This document shows, piece by piece, positions 52,320-60,156 of a stretch of 64,000 nucleotides of DNA. The notes below the pieces were generated by a model. That model was not told the origin of the DNA and ran no database searches. It saw nothing but the letters and a program-made list of their open reading frames with translations. Position 1 is the stretch's first letter, and each line of letters starts with the position of its first letter. Made by a program: the position numbers and the translations under genes. The stretch comes from Luteibacter flocculans (GTDB lineage: Bacteria > Pseudomonadota > Gammaproteobacteria > Xanthomonadales > Rhodanobacteraceae), in NCBI RefSeq assembly GCF_023612255.1, contig NZ_CP063231.1, positions 3,392,001 through 3,456,000 of the forward strand, written 5' to 3'.

Positions 52320-53552
52320 TTATGCCCGGGCGCCGGCTCGCTTATCCCGCCCTTCGATATCACGACCGAAACGCAGGTACAGCGAAGCGGCCAGCAAGGC
52401 GGCGGCGAGCGCGGCGAAGCCGGCCAGCAGGAAGATCGCAGGATAGTCATAACGCCCCGCGATCCAGCCGCCCACGGGTCCCGTGAGGCCCAGGGCCACA
52501 TCGAGGAAAACCGAATACGCGCCCAGTGCGGCACCCCGGTTGTGCGTGCTGACGCGCCCCACCGCTTCCACGCCCAGCGCCGGAAACACCAGCGCGAAAC
52601 CCGCGCCCGTCAATGCGGCACCCATCAGGGCGGCGTGCGGCGTGGTGCCCTGCCAGAGCAGGACGAGTCCCACACACTCCACGATCAGCGACGCCATCGC
52701 CACGCGATAACCGCCGAACCGATCGATCGCGTTGCCAAAGACCAGGCGTATGCCGATGAAGCAGCCGCCGAACACGGACAGCGACAGCGCCGCGTCCGCC
52801 CAGTCGCGGCTCGCGTAGTAAAGGGCCACGAAGGTGGACAGCGAACCGAAACCGATGGAGCCCAGGGCCAGCCCGATGCCATAGGGCATCACGCGAGTGA
52901 GCACGCTCTTGAACGGAAGACGCTCGCCATGGCTCGGCGCAACGCGCGCTTTCCACAGCGCGAACGGCAAGGCCACGAGACCCAGCGCGAAGGTCAGGAT
53001 ACCCAGGGCGATGAACCCGTGATCGCGCGCCAGCATCACGCCGAGCGGCGCACCCAGTGCAATCCCGCCATAGGTGGCGATGCCGTTCCAGGAGATCACC
53101 CGTGCGGTGTGCTCGCCGCCGATGCCGCCGATGCCCCAGGTGATCGATCCCGTGCTCACCCAGCTTTCCGCAAATCCCAAGCCGAGTCGGCTCAACAGGA
53201 TCAGCGCGAGGGCGAGCGCAGGGATGGTCGGCACCAGCGCTGCCAGCGCCAGGAACAACCCCGACAGAGCCAGCACCACGAGACCTGCCACGACGGTACG
53301 TTTCGGCCCCATCGCATCCGCCATGCGTCCCGCATGAGGGCGACTGAGCAGCGTCGCAAGATACTGCGCGCTCACCGCCAGCCCGGCCACGATCGTCGAA
53401 TAACCGAGATCGAGATGCGCGAATCCCGGCAGGACGGCCAGCGGAATACCGATGCAGAGGTAACAAACGAACGAGAAGACGACCGCCGAAAGAATTCGCG
53501 CGGTCACCGCAAGTCGCCGACCACGATGGGGGACGAGAGAAGGAAGGGACAT
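52320..53552 (-). CDS. MFS transporter, YhhS-like
   Basis: A 410-residue MFS protein with twelve helices. It opens VVFSFVCYLCIGIPLAVLPGF and contains the YhhS-type run PHAGRMADAMGPKRTVVAG (motif A) and SRLGLGFAESWVSTGSITWGIG, with the second-half NAIDRFGGYRVAMAS. Members are putative sugar or drug exporters. It is probably the first gene of a two-gene unit with the small membrane protein. The repeat array follows upstream of its start. Confidence 0.88.
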   Translation of the reverse strand: MSLPSLVPHRGRRLAVTARILSAVVFSFVCYLCIGIPLAVLPGFAHLDLGYSTIVAGLAVSAQYLATLLSRPHAGRMADAMGPKRTVVAGLVVLALSGLFLALAALVPTIPALALALILLSRLGLGFAESWVSTGSITWGIGGIGGEHTARVISWNGIATYGGIALGAPLGVMLARDHGFIALGILTFALGLVALPFALWKARVAPSHGERLPFKSVLTRVMPYGIGLALGSIGFGSLSTFVALYYASRDWADAALSLSVFGGCFIGIRLVFGNAIDRFGGYRVAMASLIVECVGLVLLWQGTTPHAALMGAALTGAGFALVFPALGVEAVGRVSTHNRGAALGAYSVFLDVALGLTGPVGGWIAGRYDYPAIFLLAGFAALAAALLAASLYLRFGRDIEGRDKRAGARA

Positions 53553-53636
53553 GGCGACGGATTATAGCGTCACGTTGTTGCAGCGCGTCATTGCCGATCT
53601 GCCTGAGTTGGCAGTTGTTTGAGCTGTGGCGGTAGC

Positions 53637-53793
53637 CATGCCTCGGTGGGAACCATGCCTCGGTGGGAACCATGCCTCGGTGGGAACCATGCCTCGGTGG
53701 GAACCATGCCTCGGTGGGAACCATGCCTTCGGTGGGAACCATGCCTTCGGTGGGAACCATGCCTTCGGTGGGAACCATGCCTTCGGTGGGAGC
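53637..53793. repeat. tandem array, 9 units of 17-18 bp
   Basis: Five identical 17 bp units (CATGCCTCGGTGGGAAC) are followed by three identical 18 bp units with an extra T (CATGCCTTCGGTGGGAAC) and a last unit that changes into the REP sequence. Units are back to back with no spacers, so this is not a CRISPR. Near-perfect identity suggests recent amplification. Confidence 0.95.
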
Positions 53794-53853
53794 CAGCCTG
53801 CTGGCGATGGGCGCTTGCCGCGAGCACCCATCGCCAGCAGGCTGGCTCCCACC
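53785..53853. repeat. REP hairpin, 27 bp perfect arms
   Basis: The left arm 53785-53811 (starting GGTGGGAGCCAGCC, ending CGATGGG) is perfectly complementary to 53827-53853, with a 15 nt loop that can add three more pairs. The right-arm sequence reappears in the element at 43181-43263, showing a dispersed family. Confidence 0.95.
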
Positions 53854-54024
53854 ATGTCTCTCTCCACCATGGCTGACTCCCACCATGTTTATCCCCACCA
53901 TGTTTATCCCCACCATGGTTAGGTCCCACCATGGTTAGGTCCCACCATGACTAGGTCCCACTGTGGCTAGCTCCCACCATGACTGGTTCCACTTTGGCTG
54001 GTTCTCACTAAGGCTGGCCCCACC
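53854..54024. repeat. degenerate tandem array, about 11 units of 15-16 bp
   Basis: Imperfect units beginning mostly ATG and ending CCCACC (for example ATGTTTATCCCCACC twice and ATGGTTAGGTCCCACC twice) run away from the hairpin. Divergence grows with distance from it. The CCCACC ends match the inverse of the left array's GGTGGG, so the two arrays point outwards from the same centre. Confidence 0.85.
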
Positions 54025-54042
54025 ATGGCAAACCTCGGCCCA

Positions 54043-55059
54043 TCACTGCAGGTGCACGGGTTCGCCGCTGTGCAACGATTCGCGCAGGGCCACGGCGATG
54101 CGCGTCGCCTCCACCGCGTCGTCCATGGTGAGATCGAACGGCGTACCGTCCAGCACCGCGTCGACGAAGTGACGCGCCTGCGTAACGAAGGCCGGCGAGA
54201 AGCGCTCGTAGAACGTCGGCAGCACGGTGTTGCGCACGCCGGACGCATCCGCGATCTCCACGCGATCTGCGCGCGGATTGCGGCCCACGCTCACACGGCC
54301 GGCGGTGCCGATCACGTCGGTATGCGTGTCGTGCCCATGCGCCTGCGTTCGCGACGCGTAGAACATCGCCATGCGTCCGCCTTCGAACTCGACGATGCCC
54401 ACGCCGTTGTCCACGTCGCCCATGGCCTCCAGCGCCGGATACATCGCCACGGTACCGGCGCCGTATGCCTTGATCGCCTTCGGCCGGCCGAGCAGCCAGC
54501 GCGCGAGGTCCACATCGTGCACGCTGCAATCGAGGAAGATGCCGCCGCTGGTCGGCGCGAACTTCACGAAAGCGCCGGTCGGATCGGCGAGGTCCGTCGT
54601 CTGCGAATAGACGAGGAACGGACGCCCGATGCCGCCTGCCTCGATGTGCTGAAAGGCGTGTCGATAGCTTTCGTCAAAGCGCCGCACGAAGCCGACCATG
54701 GCACGCTTCGCCGCATGCTCGGCATGCCGCGCCGTGCGACGACAGTCGTCGAGTGACAGCGAAAGCGGCTTCTCGCAGAACACGTGCTTACCAGCGTCCA
54801 ACGCTTGCTCGATCTGAGTGGCGTGCAGCGACGTAGGTGTCACGAGGAACACCGCATCGAGGGAGGGGTCCGCAATCAGTTGCTCGAAGCTCTCGTGAAC
54901 CACTTGCACACCCAGCGTGTCGCGCGCCCACGCCCGCTCGTCATCCATCGGGCTGCAAACGGCCACCAGTTCCGCCCGCGGAACGTTGCGAGCAAGATTT
55001 TCGGCGTAGCGCTGCCCAAGCCGGCCGAGGCCGGCGAGACCGATCCGTAACGTGCTCAT
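54043..55059 (-). CDS. Gfo/Idh/MocA dehydrogenase, inositol-type
   Basis: A 338-residue NAD(P)-dependent oxidoreductase. The Rossmann start RIGLAGLGRLGQRYAENLAR, the nucleotide-proximal FCEKPLSLSLDD (with catalytic-type Lys) and the FVRRFDESYRHA segment match the family. GGIFLDCSVHDVDLARWLLG supplies the substrate-binding Asp-His region. It sits in the same operon as the second, more clearly IolG-like enzyme. It may act on scyllo- or another inositol stereoisomer; substrate is inferred from context. The ATG at 55059 is preceded by GGAG-type sequence. Confidence 0.85.
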   Translation of the reverse strand: MSTLRIGLAGLGRLGQRYAENLARNVPRAELVAVCSPMDDERAWARDTLGVQVVHESFEQLIADPSLDAVFLVTPTSLHATQIEQALDAGKHVFCEKPLSLSLDDCRRTARHAEHAAKRAMVGFVRRFDESYRHAFQHIEAGGIGRPFLVYSQTTDLADPTGAFVKFAPTSGGIFLDCSVHDVDLARWLLGRPKAIKAYGAGTVAMYPALEAMGDVDNGVGIVEFEGGRMAMFYASRTQAHGHDTHTDVIGTAGRVSVGRNPRADRVEIADASGVRNTVLPTFYERFSPAFVTQARHFVDAVLDGTPFDLTMDDAVEATRIAVALRESLHSGEPVHLQ

Positions 55060-55070
55060 GGACGCACTCC

Positions 55071-56063
55071 TCAGATGGCGACCTGCACGACTTGGCCTTC
55101 GCGCCACGAACGGGCGGCGGCCTCGGCCAGTTCCAGCGCCTTGATGCCGTCGGCGATCGTGGTACGCACGGGCGTGCCGTCCGACAACGCGTCGAAGAAA
55201 TGGGCGATTTCAGCGGCATAGGCTTCCCGGTAACGCTGCAGGAAGAAATGCTCCGGAAGATCGTGCGCGATGTGCGCGGCGGTATGCGACACGACCTGCG
55301 TAGGCGCCACATTGCCGGCTTGCAGCATGCCCTTGCTACCGAGCACTTCGAAGCGCTGGTCGTAGCCGTACGCGGCGCGGCGCGAGGTATTGATCTGGCA
55401 CAGCCGACCCTGCTTCGTGCGAATGGTGACCGCCGTGGTATCGATGTCGCCGGCCTCCTGGATGGCCGGGTCGGTGAGGCAGCTGCCCATGGCATGCACG
55501 CTCACCGCTTCGTCGCCCAGAATCCAGCGGAAGATGTCGAAGTCGTGGATCAGCATGTCCTTGAAGATGCCGCCCGAACTCTTGATGTAGTTCACCGGCG
55601 GTGCCCCCGGATCGCGGCTGGTGACCACCAGCACTTCCGGCGTGCCGATCTCGCCATCGTCCAGACGCTTCTTGAGCGACGAGAACGTCGGATCGAAGCG
55701 GCGCTGGAACGCGATCATGCAGACCACGCCCGCCTTCTCCACGGCCGCCTGGCACGCGCGTGCCCGCTCCACGTCGAGATCGACCGGCTTCTCGCAGAAA
55801 ATGGCCTTGCCCGCTGCCGCAGCGCGATGGATGAGGTCGGCATGGGTATCGGTGCTCGACCCGATCACGACGGCGCCCACGGCCGGGTCGCTCAGGGCCT
55901 CGTCGATCCCGGCCACCTTGGCGCCATGCGCGCTCGCAAGTTCCTGCGCCGAAGGGGCGTGCACGTCGACCACGTAGCGCAGCCGCGCTTGTGGATGCCG
56001 CGCCACGTTGCCAGCATGGATCTTGCCGATGCGGCCGGCACCGAAAACCGCTACTTCAATCAT
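55071..56063 (-). CDS. iolG: inositol 2-dehydrogenase (IolG family)
   Basis: A 330-residue enzyme oxidising myo-inositol to 2-keto-myo-inositol with NAD+. It has the IolG-type FGAGRIGKIHAGNVARHP start, the FCEKPVDLDVER lysine block, AFQRRFDPTF, and the GGIFKDMLIHDFDIFRW catalytic Asp-His segment. Length is standard. It lies between the regulator gene, with which it overlaps by 8 bp, and the second dehydrogenase 11 bp further on. The three form one operon. Confidence 0.9.
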   Translation of the reverse strand: MIEVAVFGAGRIGKIHAGNVARHPQARLRYVVDVHAPSAQELASAHGAKVAGIDEALSDPAVGAVVIGSSTDTHADLIHRAAAAGKAIFCEKPVDLDVERARACQAAVEKAGVVCMIAFQRRFDPTFSSLKKRLDDGEIGTPEVLVVTSRDPGAPPVNYIKSSGGIFKDMLIHDFDIFRWILGDEAVSVHAMGSCLTDPAIQEAGDIDTTAVTIRTKQGRLCQINTSRRAAYGYDQRFEVLGSKGMLQAGNVAPTQVVSHTAAHIAHDLPEHFFLQRYREAYAAEIAHFFDALSDGTPVRTTIADGIKALELAEAAARSWREGQVVQVAI

Positions 56064-56922
56064 CGTATTCTCCTCGGGGAAGCGTTTCTTCGACTGTGAG
56101 TTCGAGCTTGTAGGCCAGCGCGACGAACAGCGCCTGGCAGAGACACATGGTGCTGGTGAGGCCGCGGAACGCGAAGGCACTGCCCTCCTTCACCTTGAGC
56201 AGCACGTCCGAATGCCGGGCCAACGGCCCGAGGTCGCTCTCGGTGATGGCGAGCACGTTGGCACGATGTTGCTGCGCCACCCGCATCGCGTAGAGCGTTT
56301 CCTTGCCGAACGGCGGAAAACTGATGGCGATCAGCGCATCGCCTTTGCCGATGCTGCGCAGTTGTTCACGGAACATGCCGCCCAGTCCGCTGACGAGGTG
56401 TACGCGCTTCGGCGTGTGTTGCATGGCATAGGCGATGTACGTGGCGATCGCGAAGGAACGCCGCACGCCGATGACGTAGATGTTTTCGGCGTTGGCGAGC
56501 AGATCCACCGCCTTCTGGAAGCGTGTTTCGTCCAGTTCCGTCGCCAGCTCGTCGAGTCCAGCGCGGCTGGCATCGATGAAACGCGAGGCGATCTCCACGG
56601 TCGGCATGTCGCGGGTACGGCCTTTGACCACGCTACGGATACGCTGCTGGTAGCTGCGTGCAGGCGCCGTCTGCGCCGTCCACGCATCGCGGAATACCGC
56701 CTGCATTTCGGAGAACCCGGAATAGCCGAAGCGCTGGGCGAAGCGCACGACCGCCGACGCATGCACGCCGCAACCTTCGGCGATCTCGCCCACGCGCTGG
56801 AGCATGATCGATCCGCGATGTTCTTCGAGGTACCGGGCCACGCCCTGCAACTGCCGGGGCAGAGCTTCGAATTCCTCGGCAATGCGCTGCATGAGGAGAT
56901 CGGCTTCGCTGCGTTTGGGCAT
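56056..56922 (-). CDS. iolR: RpiR-family regulator of inositol genes (IolR-like)
   Basis: A 288-residue regulator. An N-terminal HTH_6 domain (about 10-80, GEIAEGCGVHASAVVRFAQRFGYSGFSEMQ) is followed by an SIS sugar-isomerase domain (about 125-260, NIYVIGVRRSFAIATYIAYAM, then GDALIAISFPPFGKETLYA), which senses a phosphorylated sugar or inositol intermediate. The ATG at 56922 has GGAG six bases upstream. An earlier ATG at 56979 lies inside the palindromic operator and has no ribosome site. The name iolR is given by analogy with RpiR-type IolR of alphaproteobacteria, not by proof. Confidence 0.82.
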   Translation of the reverse strand: MPKRSEADLLMQRIAEEFEALPRQLQGVARYLEEHRGSIMLQRVGEIAEGCGVHASAVVRFAQRFGYSGFSEMQAVFRDAWTAQTAPARSYQQRIRSVVKGRTRDMPTVEIASRFIDASRAGLDELATELDETRFQKAVDLLANAENIYVIGVRRSFAIATYIAYAMQHTPKRVHLVSGLGGMFREQLRSIGKGDALIAISFPPFGKETLYAMRVAQQHRANVLAITESDLGPLARHSDVLLKVKEGSAFAFRGLTSTMCLCQALFVALAYKLELTVEETLPRGEYDD

Positions 56923-56961
56923 GGGAGGCTCCGAGGGTGACCGGCGGCATTCAAGCACGGG

Positions 56962-56979
56962 ATGGAATGTTTTTTCCAT
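56962..56979. promoter_or_regulatory. IolR-type operator ATGGAA-N6-TTCCAT
   Basis: ATGGAA (56962-56967), six bases, then TTCCAT (56974-56979). This contains the GGAA-N6-TTCC motif described for IolR in Caulobacter and its relatives. It lies between the divergent regulator and transport operons. Confidence 0.8.
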
Positions 56980-56991
56980 TTATTTTTTTGC

Positions 56992-57007
56992 TGCAATGCA
57001 AATTGCA
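56992..57007. promoter_or_regulatory. second palindrome in iol intergenic region
   Basis: TGCAAT (56992-56997), four bases, then ATTGCA (57002-57007), in an A+T-rich island. It could be a second operator or overlap promoter elements. Confidence 0.5.
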
Positions 57008-57121
57008 CGATGCGAAAAGCCGGTCCATGCTCGGCTCGCTTTCGGCACCACGCGGCCCCCAGGCCGCATCGCACCTCGTCACCCATCCAACGGCCGCGCA
57101 GCGGCCACCTGTGGAGGCACC

Positions 57122-58165
57122 ATGCGATCCAAACTGTTCCACGCCTCGTTGGCGGCAGCCCTGGCCCTCGGTCTCGGCTTTACCGCCCCCGCCTCGCAGG
57201 CGGCCCCCGGCGACCGCTACGTCCTGGTTACCCACGCCGCCGATTCCGATTCCTGGTGGAACACCATCAAGAACGCCATCAAGCAGGCGGGCGAGGACTT
57301 CGGCGTCGACGTCGACTACCGCGGCTCCGGCAATGGCGACCTGAGCGAAATGGCACGCCAGCTGGAGTCGGCGGCCGCACGCAACTACAAGGGCGTGTCG
57401 TTCGATATCGCCAGCTATGCGGTACTGAAGGCGCCCGCCGCCAAGATCACGGCCAAGGGCATTCCTATCGTCACCATCAACTCCGGCACCCCCGAGGAGA
57501 GCAAGAAGCTCGGCGCGATCATGCACGTGGGCCAGGGCGAGTACGACGCGGGCAAGGCGGCGGGCGAACGCGCCAAGACAGCCGGTGTCACGAGCTTCGT
57601 CTGCGTGAACCACTACGCGACGAACAACGCATCGTTCGAGCGCTGCCAGGGCTTCGCGGATGCCATCGGCGTGAAGGACTGGCGCAAGACCTCGATGATC
57701 GACACGGGCATGGACCCGACGGTCGTCGCCAGCAAACTCAGCGCTTACCTGCGCAGCAATCCGAAGACCCAGGCCATTCTCGCGCTCGGACCCAACGCGG
57801 CCGAACCCGCAATCAAGGTGGTCCAGGACATGCACCTGGCCGGCAAGATCAACTTCGGCACCTTCGATCTCTCGCCCGCGATCATCAACGGCATCAAGTC
57901 CGGCACGATCCAGTACGCCATCGACCAGCAGCCCTACCTGCAGGGCTACATGGGCATCGCGGCACTCGTGATCGCGCATGACCAGAACACGAAGGACCCG
58001 GCGAAGATCATCGCGGCGCTCAAGGCCAATCCGAAGTTCCAGGCGCGCCTCAAGCAGTACGACCTGAAGCCCGTGTACACCGCGACCGGCGTCAGCTCCG
58101 GCCCGGCGTTCGTCACCAAGGACAACGTGGCGACGGTCGAGAAGTACGCCGGTCAGTACCGCTGA
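57122..58165 (+). CDS. inositol/sugar ABC transporter, periplasmic binding protein
   Basis: A 347-residue exported protein of the type I sugar-binding fold. The signal peptide is MRSKLFHASLAAALALGLGFTAPASQA in sense (core AALALGLGF). The mature start is GDRYVLVTHAADSDSWWNTIKNAIKQA. Further ribose/galactose-type blocks are VSFDIASYAVLKAP, IPIVTINSG and FGTFDLSPAIINGI. It delivers substrate to the permease encoded next. Neighbouring genes make inositol the most likely ligand. Confidence 0.88.
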   Translation: MRSKLFHASLAAALALGLGFTAPASQAAPGDRYVLVTHAADSDSWWNTIKNAIKQAGEDFGVDVDYRGSGNGDLSEMARQLESAAARNYKGVSFDIASYAVLKAPAAKITAKGIPIVTINSGTPEESKKLGAIMHVGQGEYDAGKAAGERAKTAGVTSFVCVNHYATNNASFERCQGFADAIGVKDWRKTSMIDTGMDPTVVASKLSAYLRSNPKTQAILALGPNAAEPAIKVVQDMHLAGKINFGTFDLSPAIINGIKSGTIQYAIDQQPYLQGYMGIAALVIAHDQNTKDPAKIIAALKANPKFQARLKQYDLKPVYTATGVSSGPAFVTKDNVATVEKYAGQYR

Positions 58166-58182
58166 TCGCAGGAGCACCGTCC

Positions 58183-59343
58183 ATGAGCGTCATCAACGAG
58201 AGCGTCACCACCATGATCCAGGCCAAACGCGCGAAAGCGCCGGAGGAAGCGGTACCCACGGATGAACGCGTACGGAAGATCTCTCCGTGGCGCGTGCTGC
58301 TCGACAGGCCCGAACTGGGCTCCATCGCGGGCACCGTGCTCGTCTTCGCCTTCTTCGGCATCTTTGCCGGCGGCTCGGGCATGTTCGCGCTCGATGGCGT
58401 CATCAACTGGGCGCAGGTGGCAGGCTACCTCGGCATCATTGCCGTGGGCGCCTGCCTCCTGATGATCGCTGGCGAATTCGATCTATCGATGGGTTCGATG
58501 ATCGGCTTCGCCGGCGTGATGGTCGCCATTCCACCGATGTATCTCGGCTGGCCGTTGTGGGCCGCCGTGTTGTTCGCCTTCGCCGGCTCCATGGCCCTGG
58601 GTGCGCTGAACGGGTATCTCGTCGTCCGCACGAAGCTGCCGTCGTTCATCGTCACCCTCGCCTTCATGTTCATCCTGCGCGGCCTCACCCTCGTGCTGTC
58701 CACCGGCTTCGCGAACAGCACGATCGTGAGCGGCATCGGCGACAAGTTCAGCGAGGACCCGGTGATCTCCGCCTTGTTCCAGGGCACCACGCTGCACTGG
58801 CTGTTCAACGCACTGGCTGGCATGAATCTCATCGAGAAGCTGCCCAGCGGCGATCCGGTCGTCGGCGGCCTGCCGAAGGTGCTGATCTGGTGGTTGGCCA
58901 TGGCCGTGGTGGCAGGCTTCGTCCTGGCACGCACGCGCTTCGGCAACTGGATCTACACCGTGGGCGGCGATGCCAATGCCGCCAAGAACGTGGGCGTACC
59001 CGTGCGCCGGGTGAAGATCTCGCTGTTCGTGCTGACGGCGTTCTGTGCGTGCCTGTTCGGCGTGCTGCAGGTCGCCGACGTGGGTTCCGCTGCCGCGGAC
59101 CGCGGACTGCAGAAGGAATTCGAGGCAATCATCGCCGTCGTCATCGGCGGCACCTTGCTCACCGGCGGCTTCGGTTCGGTGATCGGCGCGTGCTTCGGTG
59201 CCCTCATCTTCGGTGTCGTGCAGATCGGCATCTCCTACACCAACATCGATTCGGACTGGTACCGCGTATTCCTCGGCGGCATGTTGCTGCTGGCGGTGCT
59301 GTTCAACCATTACATCCGCAGCCGCGCTGCGGCGACGAAGTGA
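58183..59343 (+). CDS. inositol/sugar ABC transporter permease
   Basis: A 386-residue inner-membrane permease of the RbsC/FrcC type, with about ten helices. Cytoplasmic N-terminal extension of about 45 residues, then [19 protein letters not shown], the signature [45 protein letters not shown] (the EAA-like coupling loop) and [27 protein letters not shown]. It pairs with the single-domain ATPase 11 bp downstream. Confidence 0.9.
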   Translation: MSVINESVTTMIQAKRAKAPEEAVPTDERVRKISPWRVLLDRPELGSIAGTVLVFAFFGIFAGGSGMFALDGVINWAQVAGYLGIIAVGACLLMIAGEFDLSMGSMIGFAGVMVAIPPMYLGWPLWAAVLFAFAGSMALGALNGYLVVRTKLPSFIVTLAFMFILRGLTLVLSTGFANSTIVSGIGDKFSEDPVISALFQGTTLHWLFNALAGMNLIEKLPSGDPVVGGLPKVLIWWLAMAVVAGFVLARTRFGNWIYTVGGDANAAKNVGVPVRRVKISLFVLTAFCACLFGVLQVADVGSAAADRGLQKEFEAIIAVVIGGTLLTGGFGSVIGACFGALIFGVVQIGISYTNIDSDWYRVFLGGMLLLAVLFNHYIRSRAAATK

Positions 59344-59354
59344 GGAGCGCCAAC

Positions 59355-60143
59355 ATGGCCGACGATTACATCCTCGAACTGGACAACGTCAGCAAGTATT
59401 TCGGCACGGTCATCGCCCTGCAAGGCGTCACGCTCCGCCTCAAGCGCGGCGAAGTGCACTGCCTGCTCGGCGACAACGGCGCGGGCAAGTCCACGCTGAT
59501 CAAGACCCTTGCCGGCGTGCATACGCCGAGTACCGGCGCGTATCGCGTCGAAGGCGAGGAGGTCCGTTTCAGCTCGCCACGCGAAGCACTCGATCGCGGC
59601 ATCGCCACTGTTTACCAAGATCTGGCGCTGGTGCCGCTGATGAGCGTGGCGCGCAACTTCTTCGCTGGACGCGAGCCGCGGCGCAAATGGCTCGGCGTGC
59701 TTCCCGTGATCGATATGGCCTATGCCAACGAAACGGCGCGCGAAAAGCTGGCGGAGATGGGTATCCACGTGCGCGACGCAAGCCAGCCGGTCGGCACCAT
59801 GTCCGGTGGCGAGCGCCAATGCCTCGCCATCGCGCGCGCCATCCATTTCGGCGCGAAGGTGCTGATTCTGGACGAGCCGACCGCAGCGCTGGGCGTCAAG
59901 CAGTCGTGCAACGTGCTCAAGCTGATCCACAACGCCCGCGCCCGCGGCATCTCGGTGATCTTCATCACCCACAACGTGCACCACGCCTATCCCATCGCGG
60001 ACAGCTTCACGCTGCTCAATCGCGGGCAATCCATGGGCACGTTCGCCAAGAACGACATCAGCAAGGAAGAGGTGCTCGACATGATGGCGGGCGGTACCGA
60101 GATCCAACAACTGGTCGACCAACTGGAAGGCCGCGCGGCCTGA
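59355..60143 (+). CDS. inositol/sugar ABC transporter ATPase, single domain
   Basis: A 262-residue ATPase. Walker [10 protein letters not shown] (39-47), signature MSGGERQ (in place of LSGGQ), Walker [13 protein letters not shown] and H-loop FITHNVHH are intact. Most sugar ATPases of this group carry two ABC domains; this has one, as in the fructose importer FrcA, so it probably works as a homodimer. GAGGAG is just upstream of the ATG. Confidence 0.9.
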   Translation: MADDYILELDNVSKYFGTVIALQGVTLRLKRGEVHCLLGDNGAGKSTLIKTLAGVHTPSTGAYRVEGEEVRFSSPREALDRGIATVYQDLALVPLMSVARNFFAGREPRRKWLGVLPVIDMAYANETAREKLAEMGIHVRDASQPVGTMSGGERQCLAIARAIHFGAKVLILDEPTAALGVKQSCNVLKLIHNARARGISVIFITHNVHHAYPIADSFTLLNRGQSMGTFAKNDISKEEVLDMMAGGTEIQQLVDQLEGRAA

Positions 60144-60156
60144 CCTAGGAATTCGC

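Larger units (their letters stand above)
53553..54042. repeat. 490 bp gene-free stretch dominated by minisatellite
   Basis: This stretch holds the left array, the REP hairpin and the right array described separately. Open frames here exist on both strands and in all frames only because the repeats lack stops; none looks like a protein. A promoter for the MFS gene should lie near 53560-53620. Confidence 0.85.

Noticed and set aside
53562-53938. Several overlapping open frames on both strands across the repeat array
   Set aside because: They exist only because the repeats contain no stops. Their products are pure repeat translations (such as GSHRGMVPTEAW cycles), with no ribosome sites or family likeness.
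53637-54024. Possible CRISPR array
   Set aside because: Units of 15-18 bp abut with no spacers, and no cas genes are near.
56923-56979. ATG at 56979 as start of the RpiR regulator
   Set aside because: It lies within the palindromic operator, has an A-rich stretch and no ribosome site. The ATG at 56922 has GGAG at good distance.
58287-60143. A plus-strand frame of 618 codons spanning permease and ATPase
   Set aside because: It only contains the ATPase in its last 262 codons. The upstream part is an out-of-frame reading of the permease gene.
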